The notes: generated by a model not told the origin, from the letters alone. Positions 35,246 to 44,443 are shown, counted from the first letter of the stretch. The stretch: DNA of 64,000 bases from Amycolatopsis sp. NBC_01480 (GCF_036227205.1 NZ_CP109442.1:6138001-6202000), one strand, 5' to 3'. Translations and numbers: made by a program.

Positions 35246-36273
35246 AACCTCTCAAGCAACGCAACCAGGCGGCGGTCGGCGCGGTGACGCTGGTGCTGAT
35301 CCTGCTCGTCACCGCGGTCACCTACTTCTCCGACAGCCTCCCGATGTTCGGCAACGGCACCACGTACTCCGCGTACTTCGCCGAGGCCGCCGGGCTCGCC
35401 GCGGACAACGAGGTGGAGGTGGCCGGGGTCAAGGTCGGCCAGGTGACCTCGGTCGAGCTGGGGCACAAGCAGGTGCTGGTGAAGTTCCGGGTGAAGGGCA
35501 CCCGGGTCGGCGACGCGTCCACGGCGTCGATCGAGATCAAGACGCTGCTGGGGGAGAAGTACCTGGCGCTGGTGCCGAAGGGCGGCGGCACGCAGGACCC
35601 GGACGCCACCATCCCGGTGAACCGCACCCGCACGCCGTTCGAGCTGCAGGACGCGTTCAACCAGCTGTCCACCACCGTCGGCGACATCGACACGAAGCAG
35701 CTCGCGGACAGCTTCAACGCGTTGTCCGACTCGCTCAAGGACAGCCCGCAGTACCTGAAAGACACGCTCTCGGGCCTTTCGTCGTTGTCCCAGACGGTGT
35801 CCTCACGCGACGCGGACCTGCACACGCTGCTGGCCAACACGAGCGCGGTGTCCAAGACCCTGTCCGACCGCAATGCCCAGCTGCAGCAGGTGATCGGCGA
35901 CGGCAACCTGCTGCTGAGCGAGCTGCAGCAGCGCCGTCAGCAGATCAGCACCCTGCTCACCGGGACCCAGCAGATCTCGCAGCAGCTGTCCGGGCTCGTC
36001 GCGGACAACCGCACGCAGCTCAAGCCCACGCTGGACGCTCTCGGGAAGGTGACCGATGTGCTGCAACGCAATCAGGGCAACCTCGACCGCGGGCTGGCGC
36101 TGATGGCGCCGTTCGCCCGGGTCGGCGCGAACGCCACGGGCAACGGGCGCTGGTTCGAGGGCTACCTGTGCGGCCTGCTGCCGCCGACGATCACCGCGGC
36201 CGGGCTGTCCATCAACCCCGAAGGCTGCACCCCGCCGATCGCGGCGCCGAACCAGGGGGTGGGCGGACGATGA
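35242..36273 (+). CDS. mce4C: Mce-family subunit Mce4C
   Basis: 343 aa, GTG overlapping the previous stop (GTGA). Anchor helix AAVGAVTLVLILLVTAVTYF, Mce domain (NEVEVAGVKVGQVTSVEL, KTLLGEKYLALVPKG) and a Gln/Leu-rich coiled-coil body. The C-terminus GNGRWFEGYLCGLLP matches the family. The acidic tip and tail are short compared with Mce4A. Confidence 0.92.
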   Translation: MKPLKQRNQAAVGAVTLVLILLVTAVTYFSDSLPMFGNGTTYSAYFAEAAGLAADNEVEVAGVKVGQVTSVELGHKQVLVKFRVKGTRVGDASTASIEIKTLLGEKYLALVPKGGGTQDPDATIPVNRTRTPFELQDAFNQLSTTVGDIDTKQLADSFNALSDSLKDSPQYLKDTLSGLSSLSQTVSSRDADLHTLLANTSAVSKTLSDRNAQLQQVIGDGNLLLSELQQRRQQISTLLTGTQQISQQLSGLVADNRTQLKPTLDALGKVTDVLQRNQGNLDRGLALMAPFARVGANATGNGRWFEGYLCGLLPPTITAAGLSINPEGCTPPIAAPNQGVGGR

Positions 36274-37466
36274 CCATCCAGACGCGTAACGGCCGCGACC
36301 TGGTGACCTGGCTGGCTTTCGGCTGTGTGGCGGCGCTTCTGCTCACCGCCGGGCTGTGGCTGGCGCTGCGGGACAACGGCGGCACGAAGCTCTCGGCGTA
36401 CTTCGGCAAGACGGTCGGGCTGTACTCCGGCTCGTCGGTGCGGGTGCTCGGCGTGCCGGTCGGCGAGGTCACCGACGTGACGCCGGCGGGCGACGCGGTC
36501 CGCGTCGACATGCGGGTGAACGGCGATGTGCCGATCCCCGCGGCCGTCGGCGCCGTGGTGGTCGCGCCCAGCCTGGTCAGCGACCGCTACGTGCAGCTGA
36601 CCCCGTCGTACGACAGCGGCCCGACGCTGGCGAGCGGGACCGTGCTGGCGCGGGACAAGACCGCGACGCCGGTCGAGCTCGACGATCTCTACGCGAGCCT
36701 GGACAAGCTGTCCACCGCGCTCGGCCCGGACGGGGCGAACAAAAGCGGTGCCCTGTCGAACTTGCTGGACACCGCGGCCGCGAACCTCAAGGGCAATGGC
36801 GCCAACCTGAACTCGACCGTCGGCCGCCTGGCCGATCTGGCCGGCACGCTGGACGACTCGAAGGACGACCTGTTCTCGACCGTGCAGAACCTGGACTCGT
36901 TCACCTCGGCGCTGGCGCAGAGCGACGGCCAGCTCAACGAGTTCTACCAGCGCGTGGCCGACGTGAGCGGGTTCCTCGCCGACGACTCCAGCCAGGTCGG
37001 GGCGGCACTGTCCTCTTTGGCCTCCTCGCTCGGTGACGTGCAGCAGTTCGTGGCGGACAACAAGTCCGGCCTGGAGTCCAATGTGGGCAAACTGGCGTCG
37101 CTGACCAAGGTGCTGGTGGACCAGCGGGCCGCGCTCGCCGAGGTGCTCGACATCGCCCCGACCGGCGCGACCAACTTCATCAACTCCTACGACGCGGCCT
37201 CGGGCACCATCGCGGTGCGCGACAACCTCAACGAGATCACCAACCCGCCGATCCTCACCGTCTGCCGGCTGATCAGCGCGGGCACGCCCAAACAGGTCCC
37301 GGACGCGCTCGGCAACATCTGCAAACAGCTCGCGCCGGTGCTCGACGGCGCGCTGAAGCTGCCGACCGTGCCGCAGGTGCTGAACTCGCTGCAGAACGGG
37401 CAGCTGCCGCCGTTGCCGCTGCCGTTGACCGACGTGCTGACGCAGCTTTCGGGCGGTGGCAAGTGA
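36270..37466 (+). CDS. mce4D: Mce-family subunit Mce4D
   Basis: 398 aa, ATG overlapping the previous stop. Anchor helix at about 12-32 (VTWLAFGCVAALLLTAGLWLAL), Mce domain (SSVRVLGVPVGEVTDVTP, LVSDRYVQLTPSY) and a helical body. C-terminal Cys residues (TVCRLIS, NICKQLAP) precede a Pro/Leu-rich end. Part of the same assembly. Confidence 0.92.
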   Translation: MTIQTRNGRDLVTWLAFGCVAALLLTAGLWLALRDNGGTKLSAYFGKTVGLYSGSSVRVLGVPVGEVTDVTPAGDAVRVDMRVNGDVPIPAAVGAVVVAPSLVSDRYVQLTPSYDSGPTLASGTVLARDKTATPVELDDLYASLDKLSTALGPDGANKSGALSNLLDTAAANLKGNGANLNSTVGRLADLAGTLDDSKDDLFSTVQNLDSFTSALAQSDGQLNEFYQRVADVSGFLADDSSQVGAALSSLASSLGDVQQFVADNKSGLESNVGKLASLTKVLVDQRAALAEVLDIAPTGATNFINSYDAASGTIAVRDNLNEITNPPILTVCRLISAGTPKQVPDALGNICKQLAPVLDGALKLPTVPQVLNSLQNGQLPPLPLPLTDVLTQLSGGGK

Positions 37467-38656
37467 AGCGCGTGAAGCAGCGGCTGGCCGGCGTGCTCGC
37501 GGGCGTGCTCGTGCTCGCCGGGTGCAGCGACGGCGGCTTCTCCGGGCTGTACTCCACGCCGCTGCCGGGCGGGCCGGACCTCGGCGACCACCCGTACCAC
37601 GTCACGGCCCTGTTCACCGACGTGCTCGACCTGGTGCCGCAGTCGAGTGTGAAGGTCAACGACGTCGCCGTCGGCCGCGTCGACCGCATCACGCTCACCC
37701 CGGACACCAAGGCCGCGCTCGTCGAGATGACCGTGAACGGCGACATTTCGCTGGCGGCCAACGCGCACGCGGAGCTGCGGCAGTCGAGCCTGCTGGGCGA
37801 GAAGTTCGTGGAGCTGAGCGAGCCGACGCAGGAGAAGCCGGCCGGGCACCTGGCCGACGGCGCGCAGATCCCGCTCGGGCGGACCAACCGCAACCCCGAG
37901 ATCGAGGAGGTGCTGGGCGCGCTTTCGCTGCTGCTCAACGGCGGCGGGGTCGACCAGATCCAGAACATCAGCCACGAGCTGAACGACGCGCTGTCCGGCA
38001 ACGAGCCGCAGATGCGCGCGCTGCTGTCCCGGGTGGACGATCTCGCCACCCAGCTCGACGGGCACAAGGCGGAGATCCTGCGGGCGATCGACGGGCTCGG
38101 CAAGCTGTCGCACACCCTCACCGGGCAGACGCAGAATCTCACCACGGCGCTGGACAATTTGGCGCCAGGGCTGAAGATCCTGGCCGATCAGCGCGACCAG
38201 CTGGTGGGCATGCTGAACGCGTTGAACAAGCTGTCCGGGGTCGCGGTGGACACCGTGAACCGCAGCCGCGACCAGCTGGTGGCGAACCTCAAGGCGCTGG
38301 AGCCGACGCTGCAGAAGCTCGGGGAGGCGGGCAAGAACCTGCCGACGGCGTTGCAGATCCTGCTCACCTACCCGTTCCCGGACTACGCGGGCAACACGAT
38401 CAAGGGCGACTACGCGAACGTCGACGCGACCATCGACCTCGACCTGGACAAGCTGGTGCAGAACTTCACCAACTCCTCGCAGCCGCCGATCCAGCTGCCC
38501 CGGCTCAGCCCGGGCACCGGGACCGGCACGGGAACCGGTGCCGGCAGCGGCACGAACTCGCCGCTGCCGTTGCCGACCACCGCGCCGACCGGCAAGAACC
38601 AGGGCGGCGTGCTCGGCGGGCTGCTCGGCACACTGCTCGGGGGTGGGGCCGGATGA
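37463..38656 (+). CDS. mce4E: Mce-family lipoprotein Mce4E
   Basis: 397 aa, GTG overlapping the previous stop. A lipoprotein signal ends in the lipobox LVLAGC, so Cys near residue 21 should be lipidated; MceE proteins are the lipoprotein member of each set (LprN in M. tuberculosis Mce4). The Mce domain follows (SSVKVNDVAVGRVDRITL, SSLLGEKFVEL). The C-terminus has a Gly-Thr run (38515-38560) and a Gly/Leu-rich end. Confidence 0.93.
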   Translation: MKRVKQRLAGVLAGVLVLAGCSDGGFSGLYSTPLPGGPDLGDHPYHVTALFTDVLDLVPQSSVKVNDVAVGRVDRITLTPDTKAALVEMTVNGDISLAANAHAELRQSSLLGEKFVELSEPTQEKPAGHLADGAQIPLGRTNRNPEIEEVLGALSLLLNGGGVDQIQNISHELNDALSGNEPQMRALLSRVDDLATQLDGHKAEILRAIDGLGKLSHTLTGQTQNLTTALDNLAPGLKILADQRDQLVGMLNALNKLSGVAVDTVNRSRDQLVANLKALEPTLQKLGEAGKNLPTALQILLTYPFPDYAGNTIKGDYANVDATIDLDLDKLVQNFTNSSQPPIQLPRLSPGTGTGTGTGAGSGTNSPLPLPTTAPTGKNQGGVLGGLLGTLLGGGAG

Positions 38657-39894
38657 CCAGCCGCAAGACTCGGATCCAGCTGATCGTCTTCGTGGTCATC
38701 GCCCTGGTTTCGGTGGTGTACGCGGGCGGGCACTACGCGGGGCTCGACCGGCTCTTCGGCTCGCGGGGCTATCAGGTGACCGTGCAGCTCGCCGACTCCG
38801 GCGGGGTCTTCGTCAACTCCGAGGTGGCCTACCGCGGGGTGACGGTGGGCCGGGTTTCGGCGCTGACGCTGACCGGCCACGGCGTCGACGCCCACCTCGA
38901 CCTCGACTCCGGCGGCCCGGACATCCCCGCCGACCTGCACGCGCAGGTGGCCGACCGGTCGGCGGTGGGGGAGCAGTTCGTGGACCTGCTGCCGGACCAC
39001 GACTCGGGCCCGTACCTGCACGACGGCTCGGTGATCACGCAGGACCGCACGTCGCTGCCCGCGTCGCCGGACTCCGTGCTGACCCACCTCGACAACCTGG
39101 TGGCGAGCGTGCACCCGGACTCGCTGAAGACGGTCGTGGACGAGACCTACAACGCGTTCGCGGGCGCCGGGCCGCAGCTGCAGAAGCTGCTGGACAGCAC
39201 GAGTTCGCTGACCGCCACGGCGGCCCAGTACATCCCGCAGACCCAGGGCCTGCTGGCGAATTCCCGGACGGTGTTCGCCACGCAGGAGCGGCAGGCGGCC
39301 AACATCACCTCGTTCGCCAGCGGGCTGAAGACGATCACTGCGCAGCTCAAGGCCTCGGACCCGGACCTGCGCAAGGTGATCGACGAGGCGCCGCAGCTGA
39401 GCCGGCAGATCAGCGACGTGCTCGCCACCTCGGGCACCGACCTCGGCGTGCTGTTCGCGAACGCGCTGACCACCGCGCAGATCACCTCGGCCCGCACCGA
39501 CGCGCTCGAGGAGTTGCTCGTGGCGTACCCGGTGATCGGGGCGTTCTCGCCGACGACCTCGCCGGACGGCACCGGCCACCTCGGCGTGGTGTTCAACTTC
39601 TTCGACCCGGCCTCGTGCACGAAGGGCTACGAAGGCACGAAGGAGCGCCCCGCCAACGACACCAGCGAAGCGCCGGTCAACATGAACGCCTACTGCGCCG
39701 AGCCGCCGGGCAGCCCGACCGGGGTGCGCGGCTCGCAGAACGCGCCGTACGCGGGCAAGCCGCCCGCCATTCCCGCGGCGCCCCAGGCGTCGGCGCAGAC
39801 TCCGGCCCCGGACGCGAACCAGCTGCCCGGTTTGCTGAGCCAGCTGGGCAAACCGGCGCAGGGCGGCCTCGGGGCGCTGCTGGGCGGCTCCTGA
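38653..39894 (+). CDS. mce4F: Mce-family subunit Mce4F
   Basis: 413 aa, ATG overlapping the previous stop. Anchor IVFVVIALVSVVYAGGHYAG, Mce domain (NSEVAYRGVTVGRVSAL, DRSAVGEQFVDLLPD), helical body and a long Pro/Ala/Gln-rich tail from about 360. Conserved Cys residues (PASCTKGY, MNAYCAEP) are in the distal part. Last of the six Mce proteins. Confidence 0.92.
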   Translation: MTSRKTRIQLIVFVVIALVSVVYAGGHYAGLDRLFGSRGYQVTVQLADSGGVFVNSEVAYRGVTVGRVSALTLTGHGVDAHLDLDSGGPDIPADLHAQVADRSAVGEQFVDLLPDHDSGPYLHDGSVITQDRTSLPASPDSVLTHLDNLVASVHPDSLKTVVDETYNAFAGAGPQLQKLLDSTSSLTATAAQYIPQTQGLLANSRTVFATQERQAANITSFASGLKTITAQLKASDPDLRKVIDEAPQLSRQISDVLATSGTDLGVLFANALTTAQITSARTDALEELLVAYPVIGAFSPTTSPDGTGHLGVVFNFFDPASCTKGYEGTKERPANDTSEAPVNMNAYCAEPPGSPTGVRGSQNAPYAGKPPAIPAAPQASAQTPAPDANQLPGLLSQLGKPAQGGLGALLGGS

Positions 39895-40382
39895 TGGCAG
39901 CCCGTCTGCTCGGTGTGGTCGCGGCGCTGGCCGTGCTCGCCGCCGCCTGGTTCGGCTGGTCGTGGTGGAGCGCCGCGCACGACGACTCGCTGGCCCGCGG
40001 CCGTGACCGTGACGCGGTGCTGGCCGCCGCGAGCACCGACCTGGTCGCGCTGAACACCATCGACTACCGCACCGGCGCGGCCGATGTCGACCGCTGGATC
40101 GACGCCGCCACCGGCCAGTACGGCCACGACCTCGCCGGCGACCGGCAGCTGCAGATCGACCGCGCGACCAGCACCAAAACCGTGTCGACGGCGTCGCTCG
40201 TCCAGGCCGCGGTGACGGAGCTGGACCCGGCGGCGGGCACGGCGCGGCTGATCGCGGTCCTCGACGTCCGGGTCGGCACAGCCGGCGCCGCGCCGGTGCC
40301 GAAGCAGTCCCGGCTCACCGTGGACTTCGCGCGCGTCGGCGACGCCTGGAAGGTCGGCGCGGTGCAGGCGGTGGGCTCGTGA
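39894..40382 (+). CDS. Mce-associated membrane protein Mas4A-like
   Basis: 162 aa; ATG shares one base with the mce4F stop. One N-terminal membrane helix (LLGVVAALAVLAAAWFGWSWW), then an extracytoplasmic alpha/beta domain of the Mce-associated (Mas/Mam) type, related to the NTF2-like fold (YRTGAADVDRWIDAATGQYG...RLTVDFARVGDAWKV). In mycobacteria such proteins stabilise Mce complexes. Encoded in the same operon. Confidence 0.85.
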   Translation: MAARLLGVVAALAVLAAAWFGWSWWSAAHDDSLARGRDRDAVLAAASTDLVALNTIDYRTGAADVDRWIDAATGQYGHDLAGDRQLQIDRATSTKTVSTASLVQAAVTELDPAAGTARLIAVLDVRVGTAGAAPVPKQSRLTVDFARVGDAWKVGAVQAVGS

Positions 40383-40452
40383 AAGGCGCTGGGCTCCTGA
40401 AAGGCGCTGGGCTCCTGAAAGGCAGAGCGCTGGTGAAGGGACGGGCGCTGCC
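40379..40452 (+). repeat. 18-bp tandem repeat at the start of the last mce4 operon gene
   Basis: GAAAGGCGCTGGGCTCCT occurs exactly twice (40381-40398 and 40399-40416), followed by two degraded copies to 40452. A similar sequence ends the upstream gene (GGCGGTGGGCTCGT). Each unit contains AAAGG, so the repeat also multiplies possible ribosome sites. Confidence 0.85.
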
Positions 40453-40927
40453 GATCGCCGCGGCCGTCGCGGTGGTGGCGCTCGCCTGCGCGGTCTGGTT
40501 CGCCGTGCAGGCCTCGGCCCTGCAGCCGGAGGACAACGCGGCGCTGGTCGACCAGCAGGCCACCACCGAGCTGTGCGACCAGGTGAGCGCGGGCGTGAAA
40601 GCCGTGTTCTCGTACGACTACGGCGATCTCGGCCGCACCACCCGCGCCGCCGCCGACGTGCTCACCGGCGCCGCCGTGGACCAATACCGCACACAGTTCG
40701 CCGCGGCGGGCAAGCGCGCGGCGGCCGGGAAACTGATCCGTACCACCACGATCCGGTCCATCGGCGTCCGCACGCTGCACGGCGACGACGCCTCGCTGCT
40801 GCTCTTCCTCGACCAGCAGACCATCACCCCGGGCGGCGGGGCGCCGCAGTCGACGGTGGCGCAGCTCGCCGTCACAGCCCATCGAACCGACGGGCAGTGG
40901 AAGATCACCGGCCTCGACGCGCTCTAG
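40379..40927 (+). CDS. Mce-associated membrane protein Mas4B-like
   Basis: 182 aa from GTG 40379 (GTGA overlap). The first 24 residues are an odd basic repeat (KGAGLL, KGAGLL, KGRALV, KGRALP) coded by an 18-bp tandem repeat; a GTG at 40433 is an alternative start. A membrane helix (IAAAVAVVALACAVWFAV) follows, then a Mas-type domain (FSYDYGDLGRTTRAAADVLTG...DGQWKITGLDAL). The TAG stop overlaps the stop of the opposite-strand gene (CTAG at 40924-40927). It closes the mce4 operon. Confidence 0.85.
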   Translation: MKGAGLLKGAGLLKGRALVKGRALPIAAAVAVVALACAVWFAVQASALQPEDNAALVDQQATTELCDQVSAGVKAVFSYDYGDLGRTTRAAADVLTGAAVDQYRTQFAAAGKRAAAGKLIRTTTIRSIGVRTLHGDDASLLLFLDQQTITPGGGAPQSTVAQLAVTAHRTDGQWKITGLDAL

Positions 40928-41415
40928 CCGTCCCAGACCCCGGCGCCTTGGCGCACCACGACCACCGGCGCCGGGCCCGCGGACGGCCAGAGGTCGAGGA
41001 CATAGCGGAAGTGCGCGCCGTACTCGAAGTCGTTCCACTCCGCGTCCGGCGGGCCACTCTCCACATAGGACACCCGCACCCGGTAGCGCCCGGGCTCGAC
41101 CGGCAGGTGGTGCTCCTGGCTCGGGTAGTCCGAGGGGCCGGCGACGGTGAGGGTGCCGCCGCGGACGTCCAGATCGGCCTCGACCGCGTGCTCGGCGTCG
41201 TCCGGAACGGCGGGCTTCACGGGGTGGACCGAGACCTCCGCGTCGACCAGGTCGGACCGCGCCGTGGCCACGGCCAGGGAGAACGGCTCCACCGCGATCC
41301 GGTGGGAGGACACCGCTTCACTCGTCCACCCGCCGTCACCCGGCCGCCAGGCCGAGCGGTCGCGCACCGAGAACTGACGCTGGTCGGCATGAACCACTAG
41401 ACGCACGCGCCCCAC
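40924..41415 (-). CDS. Hypothetical beta-rich protein
   Basis: 163 aa from the GTG at 41413-41415; GTG 41406 is also possible. No family is recognised with confidence. The sequence is rich in alternating hydrophobic strands (RVRLVVHADQRQFSVRD, HRIAVEPFSLAVATA, GRYRVRVSYVESG, HFRYVLDLWPS), suggesting a beta-sandwich. No signal peptide, membrane helix or catalytic motif is evident. It is convergent with the mce4 operon, overlapping its last stop codon, and divergent from the aminotransferase gene. Confidence 0.65.
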   Translation of the reverse strand: MGRVRLVVHADQRQFSVRDRSAWRPGDGGWTSEAVSSHRIAVEPFSLAVATARSDLVDAEVSVHPVKPAVPDDAEHAVEADLDVRGGTLTVAGPSDYPSQEHHLPVEPGRYRVRVSYVESGPPDAEWNDFEYGAHFRYVLDLWPSAGPAPVVVVRQGAGVWDG

Positions 41416-41476
41416 GCTAGACCCTGGACAGGGGGTCATCGGAAATGATAGTGACGCGCGGTTTAGCGTGGTGTCC

Positions 41477-42724
41477 ATGACCACTGCTCCCGTCGACGTC
41501 GACACCGCCCGCCGAGACTACGCGGCGCTCGTCGACCGCGGCCTCTCCCTGGACATCACCCGCGGCAAGCCGTCCCCCCGGCAGCTCGAGCTCTCCGCGG
41601 ACCTGCTGACGCTGCCGAACGGCCAGTACAAGGCCGAAGACGGCACGGACACGCGCAACTACGGCGGCGGCGCCAAGGGCCTGCCGGAGCTGCGCCGCGC
41701 GTTCGCCGAAGCGCTGCAGGTGCCGGTGGACCAGCTGCTCGCCGTGGGCAACTCGAGCCTCGAGCTGATGCACGACGCCGTGGTGCAGTCCCTGCTCAGC
41801 GTGCTGCCGGGCGGCGAGCGCCGCTGGGCCGACGAGCCGCGGATCGCGATGCTCTGCCCGGTCCCGGGCTACGACCGGCACTTCCACCTGGCCCAGCGGT
41901 TCGGCATCGAGCTGATCCAGGTGCCGATGACCGAGGCCGGCCCGGACCTGGACGTGGTCGAGCGCCTGGTCGCCGAGGACGCCGGCATCAAGGGCATCTG
42001 GTGCGTGCCGAAGTACTCGAACCCGACCGGGGCCACCTACTCCGACGACACCGTGCGCCGGCTGTCCACCATGACCACCGCGGCGCCGGACTTCCGGATC
42101 TTCTGGGACAACGCCTACGCCGTGCACCACCTCACCGAGGACGAGCCGGCGCTGGCCGACGTGCTCGCGCTGTGCGCCGAGGCGGGCAACGCGGACCGCG
42201 TGTTCGTCTTCGGCTCCACCTCGAAGATCACCTTCGCCGGGTCCGGCGTCGGCTTCTTCGGCGCGTCGCCGGCCAACATCGCCTGGTGGTCCGGCCTGGC
42301 CGCCAAGCGCACCATCGGCCCGGACAAGGTGAACCAGCTGCGGCACGCGCTGTTCCTCAAGGACGCCGACGGGGTCCGCGCCCACATGCGCGAGCACGCG
42401 GCGATCCTGGCGCCGAAGTTCGCCGCCGTGGACCGCATCCTGACCGAGGAGCTGGGCGACTCGGGCCTGGCGAGCTGGACCCGCCCGGCCGGCGGCTACT
42501 TCATCACGCTGACCGCGCCCGAGGGCACCGCCAAGGAGATCGTGCGGCTGGCCAAGGAAGCCGGCGTCGCGCTGACCCCGGCCGGCGCCACCCACCCGTA
42601 CGGCGACGACCCGGCCGACGCGACGATCCGCATCGCGCCCTCGTTCCCCGAGGTCGCGGAGCTGGAAGAGGCCGTCCGCGGCCTGGTGGTCTGCCTGCGG
42701 CTCGCGGTCGCCGAGCGCGCCTGA
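41477..42724 (+). CDS. Class I aminotransferase, probable aspartate aminotransferase of subgroup Ic type
   Basis: 415 aa, ATG 41477. PLP-enzyme features: substrate-end LDITRGKPSPRQLELS, PKYSNPTGATYSDDTV (the Asn-Pro-Thr-Gly loop), DNAYAVHHL (Asp contacting the pyridine nitrogen) and the Schiff-base Lys in GSTSKITFAGSGVGFFG. The C-terminal Arg for substrate carboxylate is in ATIRIAPSFP. The long form with ITRGKPS resembles corynebacterial subgroup Ic aspartate aminotransferases. Substrate is inferred. Confidence 0.82.
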   Translation: MTTAPVDVDTARRDYAALVDRGLSLDITRGKPSPRQLELSADLLTLPNGQYKAEDGTDTRNYGGGAKGLPELRRAFAEALQVPVDQLLAVGNSSLELMHDAVVQSLLSVLPGGERRWADEPRIAMLCPVPGYDRHFHLAQRFGIELIQVPMTEAGPDLDVVERLVAEDAGIKGIWCVPKYSNPTGATYSDDTVRRLSTMTTAAPDFRIFWDNAYAVHHLTEDEPALADVLALCAEAGNADRVFVFGSTSKITFAGSGVGFFGASPANIAWWSGLAAKRTIGPDKVNQLRHALFLKDADGVRAHMREHAAILAPKFAAVDRILTEELGDSGLASWTRPAGGYFITLTAPEGTAKEIVRLAKEAGVALTPAGATHPYGDDPADATIRIAPSFPEVAELEEAVRGLVVCLRLAVAERA

Positions 42725-42797
42725 GCAGGGAATCCGGGCCGCCGCCGTTTCGGTAGGGTCGGCGGCGGCACGGATTTCTCCTCGGGGGGTTGGGTTG

Positions 42798-43904
42798 ATG
42801 CGGGTTCTCGTCGCCGGCGGCGGCATCTCGGGCACGGTCACGGCGATGGCCCTGCGCCGCGCGGGCCACGAGGCCGTGGTCTTCGAGGCCTACCCGTCCG
42901 GCGGAGCGGACGCGGGCGCGTTCCTCACCGTGATGCACAACGGCATGGACGCCCTGCGCGCGATCGAGGCCGACGGCCCGGTGGTCGACGCGTCGTTCGC
43001 CGCCCTGGGCGTCGAAATCGTCGGGCCCGACGGCACAACGGTGAGCACCCGCGACTTCGACGACGTCGGGCTGGCCGGCCCGCGCACGCTCACCCGCGCC
43101 ACGTTCTACCGTGTGCTGCAAGAGGAAGCGAGCCGCCGCGGCATCTCCGTGACGCACGGGCGCCGGCTGGTCTCGGCCGAAGCCGGCCCGGACGGGGTGG
43201 TCGCCACCTTCGACGACGGCACCACCGAATCCGGTGACGTGCTGATCGGCGCGGACGGCCTGCACTCGGTGGTCCGCACCCAGATCGACCCGGACGCCGA
43301 CCGGCCGCGCTTCACCGGCCTCACCGTCGTCTACGGCTACACCCGCGCCGGCGGTTTTCCCGCCGCCCCGGGCATTTACCGGATGATCCGCGGCAGCCGG
43401 GCCGGTTTCGGCTACACCACGGCGCCGGACGGAGCGACCTTCTGGTTCGCCCGCATCGACGACGCCGAGCGGCCCCGCGCCGAGATCACGGCGGTGACCC
43501 CGGCGCAGTGGCGCGAGTTCGCGCGCGAGAAGTTCGACGGCGATCCGTTGCCCTGCGCGGACATCATCGCGGCCACCGGCGACGAGGTCTTCGGCGGCCA
43601 CTCCTACGACGTGCCCACCACCCGGCTCTGGTCCACCGGGCGGATGGTGCTGGTCGGCGACGCGGCCCACGCGGCGTCCCCCTCGGCCGGGCAGGGCGCC
43701 TCGATGGCGCTGGAGGACAGCGTGGTGCTCGCGCTCTGCCTGCGGGACCAGCCGGACGCGCCCTCGGCCTTCGCCTCGTACGAGCGATTGCGCCGCACCC
43801 GCGTGGAAAAGCTGGTGGCCGCGAGCGCGGGCGAGGACGTCGGCGAGGAGCCCGGCTGGCTGTACCACCACCACATCGACTGGAACGCGCGGATTACCTC
43901 GTGA
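42798..43904 (+). CDS. FAD-dependent monooxygenase
   Basis: 368 aa, ATG 42798 with GGGGGG upstream. It is a class A flavoprotein hydroxylase: dinucleotide motif GGGISGTVTAMALRRAG at the N-terminus, the middle motif LIGADGLHSVVR, and the second FAD motif GRMVLVGDAAHAASPSAGQGASMALEDSV. These enzymes hydroxylate aromatic or polyketide-like substrates with NAD(P)H. Nothing nearby indicates the substrate. Confidence 0.85.
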   Translation: MRVLVAGGGISGTVTAMALRRAGHEAVVFEAYPSGGADAGAFLTVMHNGMDALRAIEADGPVVDASFAALGVEIVGPDGTTVSTRDFDDVGLAGPRTLTRATFYRVLQEEASRRGISVTHGRRLVSAEAGPDGVVATFDDGTTESGDVLIGADGLHSVVRTQIDPDADRPRFTGLTVVYGYTRAGGFPAAPGIYRMIRGSRAGFGYTTAPDGATFWFARIDDAERPRAEITAVTPAQWREFAREKFDGDPLPCADIIAATGDEVFGGHSYDVPTTRLWSTGRMVLVGDAAHAASPSAGQGASMALEDSVVLALCLRDQPDAPSAFASYERLRRTRVEKLVAASAGEDVGEEPGWLYHHHIDWNARITS

Positions 43905-43944
43905 TTAGCCGGTGCGGCGGGCGCGCTCTGGCTACGATCCGTCC

Positions 43945-44433
43945 ATGACACAACCCGCGCCCCCACAGCAGTTCCCGATCCTGCTGTCCACTATGAACGA
44001 TCTGCCCGGCTACCGCGTGGTTCGCGTGTTCGGCGAGGTTTTCGGGCTGACCGTGCGCAGCCGCAACATGTTCTCCAACATCGGCGCCGGCTTCAAGTCG
44101 ATGGCGGGCGGTGAGCTGAAGGGCCTTTCGAAGCTGCTTTCGGACTCGCGTTACGAGGCGCTGCACCGCCTTTCGCAGGAAGCCATGCAGCACGGCGCGA
44201 ACGCGGTGCTCGCGCTGCGCTTCGACTGCAACGAGATCGCCCAGACGGCCAGCGAGATCGCCGCGTACGGCACCGCCGTGTACGTCGTCCCCGAAGGCGG
44301 GCAGCAGCCCCCGGCCGGCCAGCAGCAGGGTCAGCACCAGCCGGGCCAGCCGCCGCAGCAGCAGCCTCCGCAGCAGGGACAGCCGCAACAGCAGCAGCAG
44401 TTCCAGCCGCCGCAGAACTTCCAGCAGGGCTGA
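43945..44433 (+). CDS. YbjQ-family protein with Gln/Pro-rich tail
   Basis: 162 aa, ATG 43945. Residues about 10-115 match the YbjQ/UPF0145 fold: LPGYRVVRVFGEVFGLTVRSRNMF, then RYEALHRLSQEAMQHGANAVLALRFDCNEI and YGTAVYVVP. This fold is a pentameric, possibly metal- or ligand-binding domain of unknown role. Residues 118-162 are almost only Gln, Pro and Gly, a disordered extension not seen in the enterobacterial protein. It is followed by a very long hairpin. Confidence 0.82.
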   Translation: MTQPAPPQQFPILLSTMNDLPGYRVVRVFGEVFGLTVRSRNMFSNIGAGFKSMAGGELKGLSKLLSDSRYEALHRLSQEAMQHGANAVLALRFDCNEIAQTASEIAAYGTAVYVVPEGGQQPPAGQQQGQHQPGQPPQQQPPQQGQPQQQQQFQPPQNFQQG

Positions 44434-44443
44434 GCCCTTAGCG

